Source of the DNA: a virus
Strand: one strand, 5' to 3'
Length of the DNA: 64,000 nt
IMG/VR virus record: IMGVR_UViG_3300008516_000085
Span: 1-64,000 of that record
The position numbers and the translations under genes are program-made. This document shows positions 1 through 5,517 of this stretch, piece after piece. The notes under the pieces are model-generated. The model saw only the letters and a list, made by a program, of their open reading frames with translations. It searched no databases and had not been told where the DNA came from. How positions within the stretch are numbered: position 1 is the stretch's first letter; each line of letters begins with the position of its first letter.

Positions 1-46
1 CTCCAGTTAGTACTCCTACTCCCACTCCAGCTCCAACTCTTATCAT
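1..46 (-). CDS. Possible start of a Gly/Val-rich protein, cut by the window edge
   Basis: On the minus strand an ATG at 46-44 opens a frame that runs off the window, reading MIRVGAGVGVGVLTG. The alternating Gly-Val pattern resembles the start of a small membrane or glycine-rich peptide. Only 15 codons are visible and no convincing Shine-Dalgarno sequence precedes the ATG. The Gly-Val codons come from the same GAGT/GGAGT-type repeats that occur upstream in non-coding sequence, so this may be chance reading of a repeat. Low confidence. Confidence 0.25.
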   Translation of the reverse strand, partial: MIRVGAGVGVGVLTG

Positions 47-200
47 AACTCGCTTTTAATATAAATTAATTCATATAGATTGTTTACTTCCACTCCAACT
101 AATATTTCTACTCACACTCTTATTAAAATCGATTCTTAAAAAAATTTAATTTACAATAAACATCCTTTACTTCTATTTATGCTCCAACTCTCACATATTT
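1..200. repeat. Degenerate CTCCAACT repeat region
   Basis: CTCCAACT occurs at 31-38, 93-100 and 182-189, each inside a stretch rich in ACTCC/ACTTC words and separated by very AT-rich spacers (distances 62 and 89). On the minus strand these read as AGTTGGAG followed by GGAGT or GGAAGT. No long open frame covers the stretch between 46 and 227. Either these are decayed tandem repeats or they are protein-binding or regulatory sites. I cannot tell which. Confidence 0.45.
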
Positions 201-227
201 CATAATCTATTTTTAACACTATTGAGT

Positions 228-632
228 TTATGATATACTACCAAAGAAAAAAGGACCAAGAAAATATATAGGTATTCTAATGTTTTTAACTATCGTAACT
301 TTTTCTTCATCTAAACCCCCCAAATAATAGCAATAACAAGAAGAGCTATCACCGCACCGAATACCGCAGAGATAGCTCTTATACATAGACTTTACCCAAG
401 ATCTCATAGTAGAATTATCCGTAGAACTGGGAGTTATACTCTTTACTCCAGGATGAATATGATACCAACCAATAACATAACGATTACTCGCAGTCTTATA
501 AACCATCTTCACCTGTGATGATGTACCTATCGTATGATATTTTTGAAAACCAAAGAAGTATTTTTTATCCTTATATTCAATTCGGAAACCATATAAAATC
601 CAGGATTCTTCTTTGAAATCTTTTTTAGTCAT
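228..632 (-). CDS. JAMM/MPN+ family zinc metalloprotease-like protein
   Basis: A 134-residue protein. Residues 58-72 carry a complete JAMM zinc motif: His58-x-His60-Pro, seven residues, Ser69-x-x-Asp72. An acidic residue early in the domain (Glu8/Glu9 or Glu19) could complete the site. JAMM proteins are isopeptidases or peptidases that cut ubiquitin-like or tail-assembly substrates; in lambdoid phages a JAB-type domain occurs in a tail assembly protein. The start was placed at ATG 632 because AGGA lies 7 bases upstream; an in-frame GTG sits just before it at 635. It follows the prepilin-like gene by 12 bases and is probably co-transcribed with it. The substrate is unknown. The small Gly-ending protein at 3968-4222 is one candidate, which is inference. 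Confidence 0.75.
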   Translation of the reverse strand: MTKKDFKEESWILYGFRIEYKDKKYFFGFQKYHTIGTSSQVKMVYKTASNRYVIGWYHIHPGVKSITPSSTDNSTMRSWVKSMYKSYLCGIRCGDSSSCYCYYLGGLDEEKVTIVKNIRIPIYFLGPFFFGSIS

Positions 633-644
633 CACATTATCCTA

Positions 645-1007
645 TTATTTAAACTTTTTAAGCAATCTACCGCCATATAGGGTCCCTGCTTTTGTGAAAT
701 TCCAGGGAGGATATTTAAATACTTTTACCAGGATTCTATCTCCTTGATTCACCGAAGCAAACTGTCTGTCTTCTGTTGAGAAATTAATAATTTCATCACC
801 AGCTTCTATTTCTACAGAAAAAGAGAAAATCCTGTCACCTTCTGCAAAAGAAGCATCCAATTTTACACATGAATTTACAACCCCTTCATATTCCTTTGCA
901 AAGAACATTTTAGAACAACCGCCTAATGCAATACCTCCTACAACAAAAATGATAAGTATAACAACCAAAAGCTCTATCAGAGTAAAACCTTTAGAATGCT
1001 TTAACAT
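645..1007 (-). CDS. Prepilin-like protein with type IV pilin signal
   Basis: A 120-residue protein with a class III signal near its N-terminus: a short basic leader (MLKHSK) and then G-FTLIELLVVILII, with the +5 glutamate that prepilin peptidases and pilin assembly need. The hydrophobic helix continues to about residue 30 and ends in GGCSK. The rest (about 90 residues) is soluble, contains a second Cys and has no family I recognise. AGGGGG lies 5-6 bases before the ATG. Bacterial pilins and pseudopilins with this signal build pili and type II secretion systems, so finding one in a phage operon next to a JAMM protease is unusual. The signal is certain; the role (interfering with host pili, or membrane anchoring) is inference. 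Confidence 0.75.
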   Translation of the reverse strand: MLKHSKGFTLIELLVVILIIFVVGGIALGGCSKMFFAKEYEGVVNSCVKLDASFAEGDRIFSFSVEIEAGDEIINFSTEDRQFASVNQGDRILVKVFKYPPWNFTKAGTLYGGRLLKKFK

Positions 1008-1088
1008 AAAAACCCCCTCATTGATTAAGTATGAATTTATTTAAAAATACATCAGTAGTATAATCACAACCATCAGTCTTTACAAAAA

Positions 1089-1403
1089 TCATTCATAAAT
1101 TTCTAAACAATTTTCATGTCCTTCTATTAAGAAGACTTTTCTAAGATCTTCAATATATTGTATGTCGGAAAAAGTAGCATTATGAATACTCTCAATAAGT
1201 TTACTTTGAACTTCCTTTATAGAATTTTTTATAATAGATTGAGATCTCTTTAAAAATTCTTCTTTAAGATAACTTTGTATATCTACTATCTTATTCGTGG
1301 GGATTGGGACGGCAGTTATAGGGGTAATAGTCATTTCACCATTTACCATCCAATGCACAATCGCAGAAATAAATTGATTATTTTCATTAGATATAAGTTT
1401 CAT
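1089..1403 (-). CDS. Hypothetical protein, 104 residues
   Basis: A small protein opening with a beta-like segment that includes HWMVNGEMTITPITAVPIP, followed by a mostly helical, Lys/Glu-rich C-terminal half (about residues 40-104). I do not recognise a family. AAAGGA stands 7 bases before the ATG, a good ribosome site. It lies between the 285-residue unknown protein and the prepilin-like gene, on the same strand, with gaps of 21 and 81 bases, so it probably shares their transcript. Confidence 0.6.
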   Translation of the reverse strand: MKLISNENNQFISAIVHWMVNGEMTITPITAVPIPTNKIVDIQSYLKEEFLKRSQSIIKNSIKEVQSKLIESIHNATFSDIQYIEDLRKVFLIEGHENCLEIYE

Positions 1404-1424
1404 TTCGATTCCTTTAATGATATC

Positions 1425-2282
1425 CTAACGAGTATTATTAAAACGATATATTAGACCTCTTTGACGAGCCTCTCGTACAACAGTGATAAGACTCTTCAAA
1501 TCAAACTTATGATCATTACCACTCAAACAAATACCCGCAGTAATAACCATGCGTTTATTATCCTTAGAAATATGGCTGATAAACTCTTCACCATCAACCC
1601 TATAAGTTACACTGTAATGATCACTACGCTCAGTAAATCGAACAAATCTTCCTCCAGCATGCTCAACATCACTTTTAAGAATGCTCTCTTTTTTATTTTC
1701 GAAAAATATTTTATCAAATCCTGTTCGAAGCGTGTATGCAAGTTTTTCTTCAAAAGTAAGATCCTGATATTTAATTCTTTTAGGATCAACAAATTTTTCC
1801 AAACTCGTTCTGAGATAATCTGATTTCATGGGATTATTAGCCATATCAACACTCTCAAACCATAAATTAACCCCATCATACCGAGTAAGCACACGATCAA
1901 AATTAAGTACGGTGTCATCAAAGAGTAATACAGGAAGCAGTTCATTAGGAGGAAGCTGATACTTATTATTTTTATCGGGTACAGCAAGAAAAACTTTGTC
2001 CTGTTTAAATGCCAAAGTTAGTCTTAACTTTCCAAGACATTTTAAATATTTTTCTCGCTCAAAGATATCAGCCCCACCAACAATCATAGCTCTTTTATAG
2101 TCGATTGGGCGAATTTTATACCATCCAGGATTAACTTTTTTTATTTTAAATTTATAAATTAGTCCATCGATAGTAGTCATTACAGTGTCATTGTAGAAAA
2201 CAGGAGAAATAAACTCAAGATCAGTGATCTTTTGTTCCTTCTCTCCAATTTCTTCAATAATGTTTAAAACATCAAGACCCAT
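1425..2282 (-). CDS. Conserved-looking protein of unknown function next to the Ro60-like gene
   Basis: A 285-residue protein. The frame is open further upstream, but ATG 2282 is preferred: TTGGAGAG lies 8 bases before it, and the longer version would overlap the vWA gene by 53 bases. Residues 15-120 look beta-rich with the segment VNPGWYKIRPIDYKRAMIVG. The C-terminal 80 residues carry HAGGRFVRF, then VITAGICLSGNDHKFDLKSL. No catalytic motif is obvious. It directly follows the Ro60-like gene, so a shared role in that system is likely. I do not know a named family. Confidence 0.75.
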   Translation of the reverse strand: MGLDVLNIIEEIGEKEQKITDLEFISPVFYNDTVMTTIDGLIYKFKIKKVNPGWYKIRPIDYKRAMIVGGADIFEREKYLKCLGKLRLTLAFKQDKVFLAVPDKNNKYQLPPNELLPVLLFDDTVLNFDRVLTRYDGVNLWFESVDMANNPMKSDYLRTSLEKFVDPKRIKYQDLTFEEKLAYTLRTGFDKIFFENKKESILKSDVEHAGGRFVRFTERSDHYSVTYRVDGEEFISHISKDNKRMVITAGICLSGNDHKFDLKSLITVVREARQRGLIYRFNNTR

Positions 2283-2328
2283 AATGATACTCTCCAAGTG
2301 AGAAATCCCCACCGAAGTAGGGACTGTT

Positions 2329-3903
2329 TTATCGGAAATCTCCACGAGTAATAAGTGGAGTATCCATGATCTCATAAACAAGATCTAATTTTGAAGTTTT
2401 TGCAAGAAGAGGTATCAATCCAGGTAATGAATAATAATCATTACCTGCAGGAGTATACATGTCATACTCAATCCCCGCTTTTTTCAAACTCTGAGAAAAA
2501 GTATTTTCAGGATAACCTACATGAATAATCACAACATTTGGACGAACATTAAACTTCTGAACATATGTCTCATATACCCGAAAGAAAAAAGGATTGGAAT
2601 TCTCACCCTCATCGGTAATTACTACAATGCTCTCTACAACTTTATTTTTCTTCATAAGATAGTCAAGAGCACACCCCATAGAAGTACTTCCACCAGGACG
2701 AACAGCTTTAAAAGCATTCTCCCAGTCAGTTAAAGTACGACCCTTAGGTACTATTTCCATAGGCATAATATCAAATGCTATCACACTCAAATCGGCTACC
2801 GTAGCTCCAGAAATAAGTGATGCTACACTCTTACCTACCTTAATAGCCTCATGCATAGAACCTGACCGGTCAACAAACACTGCCGTAGGTTCGGTAATAA
2901 CTCCGCTTTTCTTAACCTGTGAATCAGCAACCCTATCCAGCTGCTTCAGAGTCTCTTCATCTTTAATACGACCAGTCTTAGCAGCAGTCTTTGATTTAAG
3001 AGTGGAAACATTTTTAGATTTCTCAGCCCTCTTAAGCTTCTCCTGGATCAATGCTTTAGTTTTATCATTCTTCATAGCACCCTTCTCTTCAAGAGATGCC
3101 ATGTTATTAATAACCTCCATAGGTGACATACTATTAATAAGTGCTACTAATATTGAAGGAGTAATCTTTTCAACTAATCCAACAGCAACAGTATAGGGGA
3201 TCTTATTCTCCACAATTAATTTAGCTGCTTTGACAGGGCTTGCTTTCGCAATCTCTTCAAGAACATTCAGCTTTGAACCTTCAGGGATCTTCTTATCGAA
3301 AAGAATTGCCTGAGCTCGATCACTACGAGGAAAACTTCTCTTACCATCAACAAAGTATAAAGCCTTAAGATCTGCACCATTTTTAAGTACTACAGCATCA
3401 AAACGCTCAGGATCAGACTCCAACCACTTAAGATATTTAAAGACATCTGATTTAAAAGAAGTTGGGATATTAGCTTTTAATCCCACCTGTTTCTCTGAAA
3501 TAGTTACCTCATCAACCTTCTTACCCTTCTTACCAGTACTGATCTTATTACCAGTTTTAGTACGAATCTTAACCTTTTTACCCTTGATAAATCCAAGAAT
3601 TTTAGCTTTCATAAAGACAGCATGTTTCCGGAAAAGAGCAAGACCTACCTCACGATTATCAATAAAAGGATCAGTGATCAACATAGCTGTGAACACCTCA
3701 TTATGATCGCGGATTTCACCTTTCTTCAAATACCAGCATGCAAGATGTGAATAGAATAAAGGATCTTGCTCACGTATTTCTGCGTGAATTTTTTTTAAAG
3801 AGTCCGTGTCCCGGTGAGGGCAAGTCATAAAAGAATTCAATATCCTAACCCGGATATCCTCCTCAGCTGCAGGAGTTGCCAAAGTAGTTGCACGACGAGT
3901 CAT
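2329..3903 (-). CDS. Ro60/TROVE-like protein: helical-repeat N-terminus plus C-terminal vWA domain
   Basis: A 524-residue protein with the size and order of Ro60 proteins. An all-helical region (about 15-330) resembles HEAT-like TROVE repeats: WYLKKGEIRDHNEVFTAML, ILGFIKGKK, and IPYTVAVGLVEKITPS followed by ALINSMSPMEVINNMASL. A vWA domain follows (about 338-510) with an intact MIDAS: DRSGSM at 345-350, GGSTS near residue 405, and VVITDEGEN. A Lys-rich stretch (108-130) suggests RNA binding. In bacteria and animals, Ro60 is a ring that binds Y RNAs and misfolded RNA ends. GGAGG lies 8 bases before the ATG. Four Y-like RNAs are encoded upstream (4839-5424). The vWA call is firm; TROVE is inferred from architecture and local similarity, and a generic vWA protein remains possible. 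Confidence 0.75.
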   Translation of the reverse strand: MTRRATTLATPAAEEDIRVRILNSFMTCPHRDTDSLKKIHAEIREQDPLFYSHLACWYLKKGEIRDHNEVFTAMLITDPFIDNREVGLALFRKHAVFMKAKILGFIKGKKVKIRTKTGNKISTGKKGKKVDEVTISEKQVGLKANIPTSFKSDVFKYLKWLESDPERFDAVVLKNGADLKALYFVDGKRSFPRSDRAQAILFDKKIPEGSKLNVLEEIAKASPVKAAKLIVENKIPYTVAVGLVEKITPSILVALINSMSPMEVINNMASLEEKGAMKNDKTKALIQEKLKRAEKSKNVSTLKSKTAAKTGRIKDEETLKQLDRVADSQVKKSGVITEPTAVFVDRSGSMHEAIKVGKSVASLISGATVADLSVIAFDIMPMEIVPKGRTLTDWENAFKAVRPGGSTSMGCALDYLMKKNKVVESIVVITDEGENSNPFFFRVYETYVQKFNVRPNVVIIHVGYPENTFSQSLKKAGIEYDMYTPAGNDYYSLPGLIPLLAKTSKLDLVYEIMDTPLITRGDFR

Positions 3904-3939
3904 ATTTATGCCTCCAATTTTATCTTATTTTTATAATAT

Positions 3940-3961
3940 GGGAGACTTTACAAGTACTCCC
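3940..3961 (-). promoter_or_regulatory. Hairpin upstream of the Ro60-like gene
   Basis: On the minus strand GGGAG/CTCCC encloses a second short stem, ACTT/AAGT, with a GTA loop. It lies between the small beta-grasp-like gene and the Ro60-like gene and is not followed by a T tract, so it is not a standard terminator. It could be a processing or stability element. The downstream bases include TATTATAAAAATAAG, which could be a -10 box. Confidence 0.4.
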
Positions 3962-3967
3962 TTAAAT

Positions 3968-4222
3968 TTATCCAAATACAGTATCCGCTCTTACTGTGAT
4001 GTTTCCGTTTTTGTTGATTTCGACCTTATGATCTGAAAACTCACCTACACCAACATCATAATGCTGAGCTAAAGCCATTACAATTTGATCCTGACTAACT
4101 GTAGATGGTGTTGGAGTCGTACCCTCAACTATACCGAGTTGCTGATATCGCTCTACAGGGAACAAATCTTCAAAAACAAAATCATCAGTATTTCCTCTAA
4201 ACATTACATGTACGTCTGACAT
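3968..4222 (-). CDS. Small beta-grasp-like protein ending in glycine
   Basis: An 84-residue protein. Predicted order is strand (DVHVMFRG), strand (TDDFVFEDLFP), linker, helix (SQDQIVMALAQHYDV), strand (HKVEINKNG), strand (ITVRADTVFG). This beta-beta-alpha-beta-beta order is that of ubiquitin-like beta-grasp proteins, and the chain ends in Phe-Gly. ATG 4222 was chosen over GTG 4228 because AAGGAAGG lies about 5 bases before 4222 and would overlap the GTG. It sits between the RNA cluster and the Ro60-like gene. A JAMM protease lies 3.3 kb downstream in the same direction. A ubiquitin-like role is inference from predicted order and context; no conjugating enzyme is visible. Confidence 0.65.
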   Translation of the reverse strand: MSDVHVMFRGNTDDFVFEDLFPVERYQQLGIVEGTTPTPSTVSQDQIVMALAQHYDVGVGEFSDHKVEINKNGNITVRADTVFG

Positions 4223-4277
4223 ACACACCTTCCTTTCCTGAATAAATATAATGATGTGTCAAAAACTTTTAAAATAG

Positions 4278-4595
4278 TTATTTTGCTATTTTAAATCGCC
4301 ATCGAACATATACCTCTAAGTCTTTATCATTTATGTACAAAGGTGTTTGCTCAAGTTCTGTTTCGAAAACAAATTCTATTACTTTTTTTGTACTATTAGC
4401 TTTCAAAAGATTTTCCGTCAGCCATTTTCTCAAAAACGTATAAACATCTTCCTCAGTAAGTTCTTCCCTTGATGCTTGTACACGTCCCAAGTATATAACT
4501 TTTTCATAAAAATCAATTGATGCATCACTTCCCACAACACTACTGATAACCTCATTCAGTATTATACAATCTCTCATTGTGTACTTATTCGGCAT
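4278..4595 (-). CDS. Hypothetical protein, first gene after the RNA cluster
   Basis: A 105-residue protein with mixed helix and strand content, including EELTEEDVYTFLRKWLTENLL and a C-terminal beta segment ending DLEVYVRWRFKIAK. No family recognised. The ATG at 4595 has AAAGG very close (1 base), so the ribosome site is weak; the next ATG (4577) has none. It lies 40 bases after a terminator-like hairpin (4635-4669), so its expression may depend on read-through there. Confidence 0.65.
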   Translation of the reverse strand: MPNKYTMRDCIILNEVISSVVGSDASIDFYEKVIYLGRVQASREELTEEDVYTFLRKWLTENLLKANSTKKVIEFVFETELEQTPLYINDKDLEVYVRWRFKIAK

Positions 4596-4634
4596 ACCTT
4601 TATTAATATACTATTTTAAAATAAATTTTGAAAT

Positions 4635-4669
4635 AAAAAACCTCGACAAAATTTTTAGTTCTATCGAGG
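4635..4669 (-). terminator. Rho-independent terminator upstream of the Ro60-like operon
   Basis: Minus-strand CCTCGA (4669-4664) pairs with TCGAGG (4646-4641) and is followed by TTTTTT (4640-4635). It lies downstream of the RNA cluster and only 40 bases before the start codon at 4595, an attenuator position rather than an operon end. Confidence 0.75.
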
Positions 4670-4792
4670 CTTCATCTCAAGTCATTTTTAGAGAGTCAGT
4701 ATTAGATAGAACACTCCTTAATCCACAGTACTGGATTACCTTGCGGCATCCTCGTACTTTTTTCTAATGTTGTTATAATAAAATACTGTCTC
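4658..4792 (-). promoter_or_regulatory. Structured leader with an alternative helix that would block the terminator
   Basis: Minus-strand GAGACAGTAT (4792-4783) can pair with ATACTG-AC-TCTC (4702-4691). Inside is a hairpin AATCCA-GTACTG-TGGATT. Separately, GTTCTATC (4712-4705) pairs perfectly over 8 bases with GATAGAAC (4665-4658). That second helix uses the last bases of the terminator's 5' arm, so the two cannot form together. This is the layout of an attenuator or riboswitch. No T-box consensus or known riboswitch core is recognisable, so the signal it senses is unknown. Confidence 0.5.
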
Positions 4793-4838
4793 ATAATTTT
4801 CACTTTTGTTTTTAAAAGTAGAACTAAAAAAATTTATG

Positions 4839-4979
4839 AAAAACTACGCATAAGTCGCAAGTGCTAATTTTTGGCATCAAATGAAGGACTTGAACCTCCG
4901 ACTTATTTCTTTGCAAGAAATCGTCCTACCACTGGACGAATTTGATAATGTAAGCATCTACAGTAATTGCGTAGTTTTT
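4839..4979 (-). ncRNA. Y-like scaffold RNA A carrying tRNA-Cys
   Basis: The ends form a perfect 12-bp stem: plus-strand 4839-4850 (AAAAACTACGCA) against 4968-4979. Inside it the 5' flank reads ATTAC, a 10-base strand TGTAGATGCT, then TACATT; the 3' flank reads AAAATT, AGCACTTGCG, then ACTTA. The two 10-base strands pair (U-G, G-C, U-G, A-U, G-U, A/C, U-A, G-C, C-G, U-A). A full tRNA sits on top. The scaffold is shared with three neighbouring RNAs. The 3' strand GCACTTG..ACT is superficially like the conserved 3' arm of vertebrate Y RNA, as I recall it. Confidence 0.8.
4872..4946 (-). tRNA. tRNA-Cys (GCA) embedded in scaffold RNA A
   Basis: Full cloverleaf on the minus strand: acceptor ATCAAAT/ATTTGAT, D-stem GTCC/GGAC, anticodon stem ATTTC/GAAAT with loop TTGCAAA (anticodon GCA), T-stem GGAGG/CCTTC with loop TTCAAGT, and an encoded CCA end. 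The base before CCA is G, whereas bacterial tRNA-Cys normally has U at that position. It is flanked on both sides by paired scaffold sequence, so either it is cut out or it works in place. Confidence 0.85.
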
Positions 4980-5003
4980 ATTCATATTAAAAAAAGCAAA
5001 AAA

Positions 5004-5123
5004 GGTTTTTATCAAGGTCTTTCGTACTTTTCGGAACAGCTCTCTACCCCCCATGGGTAGCGCCATTCCGGATTTTATTGATTCCGCATCAAAATGTAAG
5101 TCCGATAGGTAAGGATAAAAACC
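5004..5123 (-). ncRNA. Y-like scaffold RNA D with a non-tRNA double hairpin
   Basis: The outer stem GGTTTTTATC (5004-5013) pairs with 5114-5123 over 10 bp. The 5' flank has the family pattern CTTAC, then CTATCGGACT, then TACATT, and the 3' flank has AGTACGAAAG, then ACCTT. The 10-base strands pair as C-G, U-A, A/A, U-A, C-G, G-C, G/A, A-U, C-G, U-A. These are different bases from RNA A at the same paired positions. In place of a tRNA it holds hairpin TTGAT-GCGGA-ATCAA (5078-5092) and a longer hairpin with CGGAA/TTCCG (5032-5036/5066-5070) and CTACCC/GGGTAG (5044-5049/5055-5060). No anticodon or T arm is present. Confidence 0.75.
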
Positions 5124-5137
5124 CTATAAATTTATGT

Positions 5138-5276
5138 AAAAAGCTGGTATAAGTCGCAAGTGCTAATTTTGTGCGATTACGAGGGTTTGAACCTCGAAAA
5201 GCGAGAACCAGAATCTCGTGCCTTATCCGATTAGGCGATAATCAATGTAAGCATCTACAGTAATTACCAGCTTTTT
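5138..5276 (-). ncRNA. Y-like scaffold RNA B carrying tRNA-Gln
   Basis: The outer stem AAAAAGCTGGTA (5138-5149) pairs perfectly with 5265-5276; its sequence is unrelated to the outer stem of RNA A. The inner flanks are identical to those of RNA A: ATTAC + TGTAGATGCT + TACATT on the 5' side and AAAATT + AGCACTTGCG + ACTTA on the 3' side. Identical flanks around a different tRNA with a different closing stem show that the scaffold is a conserved unit, not chance flanking sequence. Confidence 0.8.
5172..5245 (-). tRNA. tRNA-Gln (CTG) embedded in scaffold RNA B
   Basis: On the minus strand: D-stem GCCT/AGGC, anticodon stem CGAGA/TCTCG with loop TTCTGGT (anticodon CTG), a 5-base variable loop, and T-stem CGAGG/CCTCG with loop TTCAAAC. 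The acceptor is weaker: TTGATTA against TAATCGC gives five Watson-Crick pairs, one U-G and a terminal U/C mismatch, and it overlaps the scaffold's TACATT. CCA is not encoded (ACAA follows). The body is convincing; normal charging is uncertain. Confidence 0.75.
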
Positions 5277-5301
5277 AATTTCAATGATCTTAATAAAAGT
5301 G

Positions 5302-5424
5302 GTTGAAATTACATAAGTCGTGTATGCTAATTTGATGGATTTGAACCACCGACCCATTCGTTATCAGCGAATTGCTCTTACCAACTGAGCTAATGTAAGC
5401 CTTCACCGTAATTGTAATTTCAAC
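5302..5424 (-). ncRNA. Y-like scaffold RNA C carrying a tRNA-Ile-like body
   Basis: The outer stem GTTGAAATTACA (5302-5313) pairs perfectly with 5413-5424. The flanks follow the family pattern with changes: 5' ATTAC + GGTGAAGGCT + TACATT, 3' AAATT + AGCATACACG + ACTTA. At helix positions 2-4 the pairs are G-C, U-A, G-C, where RNA A has G-C, U-G, A-U, so changes keep pairing. The tRNA-like body sits directly on the scaffold helix. It is the first RNA transcribed in the cluster. Confidence 0.75.
5327..5399 (-). tRNA. tRNA-Ile (GAT)-like body lacking a proper acceptor stem
   Basis: D-stem GCTC/GAGC, anticodon stem ATTCG/CGAAT with loop CTGATAA (anticodon GAT), variable loop GGGTC, and T-stem GGTGG/CCATC with loop TTCAAAT are all good. 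The would-be acceptor CTTACAT against AAATTAG has only 4 of 7 pairs and is made of the scaffold's own conserved bases. No CCA is present. It may be a tRNA mimic in which the scaffold stem replaces the acceptor, as in bacterial YrlA-type Y RNAs, and not a translating tRNA. Confidence 0.6.
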
Positions 5425-5517
5425 TACATCAATAATAATATATTTTTTTATAAAAAACAAATACTTTTTTATAATGAGTATAAAATTATATTTAATATAG
5501 ATCGTATAAAAATATTT

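Noticed and set aside
2283-2381. Longer start for the 285-residue gene at 2381
   Set aside because: It would overlap the Ro60-like gene and has no ribosome site; ATG 2282 has a good one.
4635-4792. T-box riboswitch that senses the nearby tRNAs
   Set aside because: The conserved T-box sequence and stem I features are absent, although a terminator with an alternative helix exists.
4839-5424. CRISPR array, because of evenly spaced repeated words
   Set aside because: The repeated words flank different tRNAs asymmetrically and pair with each other; spacers are structured RNAs and no cas genes are present.
4839-5424. Group I or II intron interrupting tRNA genes
   Set aside because: The tRNA bodies are continuous, and the extra sequence lies outside them as paired flanks, not inside the anticodon loops. 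No intron core motifs are seen.
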